Below are positions 4,798 through 6,430 of a stretch of DNA of 6,430 nucleotides, one piece after another; positions within the stretch are counted from its first letter, which is position 1, and every line of letters begins with the position of its first letter. The position numbers and the translations under genes are program-made. The stretch lies in assembly GCA_021734725.1 (NCBI GenBank), contig JAIPIM010000232.1, positions 1 to 6,430 of the forward strand, read 5' to 3'. This DNA is from Minisyncoccota bacterium. Its GTDB lineage: Bacteria > Verrucomicrobiota > Lentisphaeria > Oligosphaerales > MVZH01. The notes under the pieces are model-generated. The model made no database searches. It had not been told where the DNA came from and saw nothing but the letters and a program-made list of their open reading frames with translations.

Positions 4798-6213
4798 TTA
4801 AGGATAGATAAAATCCTGAGTACTGTACCAGCCGTTCCGGTACGTCGTCTGGAGCTTATTATTGGGAACAAAGCGCTGGTCGGCAGGGGTCCCGTAAAAT
4901 GCCGGGAACGAGATCGTGATGAAAAGACACGCCACCGCCACCCCGATGCAGGCATTCACAAGGGGCCGTTTAAATGTCAGCAGGCATTTGGAAAGCAGAA
5001 TAACGATCAATGAGATGACCGGAAAAATATAGCGTCCCTGCACGCCGATGAAGCTGTACCGCGGCATGAGTTTCATGTTGAGGTAGGATTTGTAGTTGAC
5101 CAGATAGGCAAGCACAAGGACGTAAAATCCGACTGTAACGACGGCGTAAAGGATATGTTTGTCCTTCCAATCGACCCTCCGAACACCTAGAACAAGGGCC
5201 ACGGCAATCACCGCTTCAACCAGCCCGAGGGCAAGATTTCCCGGATAATAAGAAGCGTACGCAAAGATGCCAATCACCTTCTCGGTCATATAGTCGAACC
5301 ATGCGACGAGGTAGCGTACGGGATCCAAAACCGCACCCTCTCGGTCATCTTTCGCTTCGCCCAGTTTTTTGTACTTTGCATAGACCGGGTGCTCGCGCGC
5401 ACATTTCTCCTCCGAATACACTTGTGTGCATTTCGGGACAATGGAACCGTAATGCAGGAGATTGTACCCGTGCAACAAGGCGTTAGCGCCTATCAGCAGA
5501 ACGAGTATGGCGACGCAAGCCACATGCGCGCCACCCGCGCGCCACCGCAATCCTCTCCCTTTTTCGACGATCACACGCCACAAGGCGGCCCGGTATTCAA
5601 ACACACAGATGACCACAAGGATAGCCGCTACGGGCAGGAATGTTTTCTTGGTAAGGGCACCCAGGCATAAGCACCAGAGAAAAGGATAAATGAGTAACGG
5701 ACGTTTCTGAATGATGCTCTTGAACAACAGGAAGATCGCGCACATGCTGAGAAGATTCACAAGATTGTCGGAGTTAATTGCACCTGCCAGAAAGGTAAAC
5801 ATCAACAGGTTTGTGTGCACAACAAACGCAAACGCGGCAAGCCAGCGGTGGCGCAGCAAGAGGCGAGCGAGCATGTAAAATATGGCAAGGTAAACCGCCG
5901 CAAACAGGACATTCACTAACCGCAGAAAGGTTGGCGCGTCCAAGGGCAGCCACGATCCGTAGAAAAGCATTTTCCCCATGGCCAAATGATACAGATAAAA
6001 GGTCCTGCTGCGTGTACCGTGATAAGCGTTCAGACCTTCCGGTGAAACGTACAAGCCAGACGTTTGGTGAAAGAGTTGGGACTGCAGGTAGTGGAAGTAT
6101 TCGTCCGGCGGCATGCCAACAGGAACGGTAAAGGCGAAATACGTTGCCTTGAACAGGAAATATAAAAGAAAGAGTGCTACGATACATAGGTCGAGGTGTT
6201 TTTTGACAAACAT
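4798..6213 (-). CDS. Polytopic membrane protein, GT-C glycosyltransferase-like (DUF2142-like)
   Basis: A 471-residue inner-membrane protein with roughly ten or eleven hydrophobic segments (about 8-28, 101-120, 124-143, 150-166, 172-187, 190-206, 229-247, 327-344, 353-372, 395-412, 418-436). The first is followed by an outward loop with PPDEYFHY (35-42), the acidic motif typical of GT-C enzymes, which use polyprenyl-phosphate-linked sugars. INSDN (146-150), GALTKKTF (185-192) and QGRYIFP (392-398) also fit; the last recalls DUF2142 proteins. A soluble loop lies at about 250-310. The frame is open to an ATG at 6420, but the ATG at 6213 is chosen. It has GGGAG (6219-6223) 5 nt upstream, it directly precedes the first membrane helix, and the 69-codon extension crosses a terminator and palindromes. 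It is probably involved in surface glycan or protein glycosylation. The sugar and acceptor are unknown. It is convergent with the glycosidase gene and apparently monocistronic here. Confidence 0.85.
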   Translation of the reverse strand: MFVKKHLDLCIVALFLLYFLFKATYFAFTVPVGMPPDEYFHYLQSQLFHQTSGLYVSPEGLNAYHGTRSRTFYLYHLAMGKMLFYGSWLPLDAPTFLRLVNVLFAAVYLAIFYMLARLLLRHRWLAAFAFVVHTNLLMFTFLAGAINSDNLVNLLSMCAIFLLFKSIIQKRPLLIYPFLWCLCLGALTKKTFLPVAAILVVICVFEYRAALWRVIVEKGRGLRWRAGGAHVACVAILVLLIGANALLHGYNLLHYGSIVPKCTQVYSEEKCAREHPVYAKYKKLGEAKDDREGAVLDPVRYLVAWFDYMTEKVIGIFAYASYYPGNLALGLVEAVIAVALVLGVRRVDWKDKHILYAVVTVGFYVLVLAYLVNYKSYLNMKLMPRYSFIGVQGRYIFPVISLIVILLSKCLLTFKRPLVNACIGVAVACLFITISFPAFYGTPADQRFVPNNKLQTTYRNGWYSTQDFIYP

Positions 6214-6270
6214 GATATCTCCCGCTGTGAGCAAGCGCTGCAAGTAGGCTCTATCGCCTGGCATATGCTG

Positions 6271-6297
6271 ATGGTTGGCGGCATTTACATCAACCAT
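6271..6297. promoter_or_regulatory. 7-bp dyad upstream of the membrane-protein gene
   Basis: ATGGTTG (6271-6277) is the exact reverse complement of CAACCAT (6291-6297), 13 bp apart. It lies 58 bp before the start codon, between the terminator at 6306-6326 and the gene, where promoter and operator would be expected. A GCATATGC palindrome (6261-6268) adjoins it. No convincing -35/-10 pair was found. Confidence 0.3.
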
Positions 6298-6305
6298 ATT
6301 CCGTG

Positions 6306-6326
6306 AGAAAAAGCCTTTAAAAAGGC
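6306..6326 (-). terminator. Probable short intrinsic terminator, minus strand
   Basis: On the minus strand GCCTT and AAGGC (6326-6322 and 6317-6313) form a short hairpin with a small A/T loop, followed directly by TTTTT (6312-6308) and then CTC. The stem is only 5-6 bp, so it may be leaky. It would end a transcript entering from beyond the right edge of the window. It argues that the membrane-protein gene starts downstream, at 6213. Confidence 0.45.
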
Positions 6327-6342
6327 CAGTAAGTGATTGAGA

Positions 6343-6406
6343 ACCTGTTGGGCTGCAATATATTATGCAGTATTTAACGAAGCATAAAAATGCTAACCCA
6401 ACAGGT
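6343..6406. repeat. Three-way-junction palindrome (10-bp outer stem with two inner hairpins)
   Basis: ACCTGTTGGG (6343-6352) is the exact reverse complement of CCCAACAGGT (6397-6406). Inside it are two further perfect 5-bp hairpins: CTGCA/TGCAG (6353-6357, 6366-6370) and AGCAT/ATGCT (6381-6385, 6390-6394). The A/T-rich interior contrasts with the outer arms. The shape suggests a dispersed palindromic element or structured RNA rather than a terminator, since no T-run follows on either strand. No ORF is supported through it. Confidence 0.55.
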
Positions 6407-6430
6407 GAAATGATGTACAAGATACAACAA

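Noticed and set aside
6343..6406. Integron attC site, because GTTGGGC and ACCCAAC match GTTRRRY and RYYYAAC
   Set aside because: The boxes are in the wrong order for an attC (GTTRRRY comes first on either strand), and no paired second boxes or integrase are visible.
6214..6420. 69-residue N-terminal extension of the membrane protein
   Set aside because: It runs through a terminator-like hairpin with a T-run and through palindromes. The ATG at 6213 has a well-placed GGGAG and directly precedes the first membrane helix.

Overview
The window carries four protein-coding genes, separated by short intergenic stretches unusually rich in inverted repeats. Base composition is moderate and coding density is bacterial. 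A ferredoxin-fused electron-transfer flavoprotein alpha subunit points to an anaerobe. The glycoside-hydrolase-like gene belongs to a type I associate with polysaccharide-degrading Bacteroidota and the PVC group (Planctomycetota, Lentisphaerota, Kiritimatiellota). An anaerobic PVC-type bacterium is therefore a reasonable but weakly supported guess.

Layout. On the minus strand, 2185 down to 101, etfA (ferredoxin-EtfA) is followed by a glycine-rich conserved protein of unknown function. The gap between them holds a compact, multiply palindromic element flanked by an exact 10-bp direct repeat. The repeat duplicates the last codons of etfA, which looks like an insertion between two genes that were once about 16 bp apart. 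Two further inverted repeats follow the second gene (1-28 and 38-90). Divergently, on the plus strand (2613-4640), lies a stand-alone cytoplasmic glycoside-hydrolase-like protein with a GH42-like architecture. The 427-bp divergent gap holds several dyads and an unconvincing leader ORF. Convergent to it, on the minus strand (6213 down to 4798), is a polytopic GT-C / DUF2142-like membrane protein. Its upstream region contains a probable terminator for a gene outside the window, a 7-bp dyad, and a three-way-junction palindrome.

The etfA pair probably forms one electron-transfer operon, but no etfB or dehydrogenase partner is visible. The glycosidase and the membrane glycosyltransferase each look monocistronic, with no evident functional link to etfA. 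I see no complete tRNA, rRNA, CRISPR array, transposase or phage gene. I do not see strong evidence for a new multi-gene system. The most interesting signals are the palindromic elements, above all the one inserted between etfA and its neighbour.
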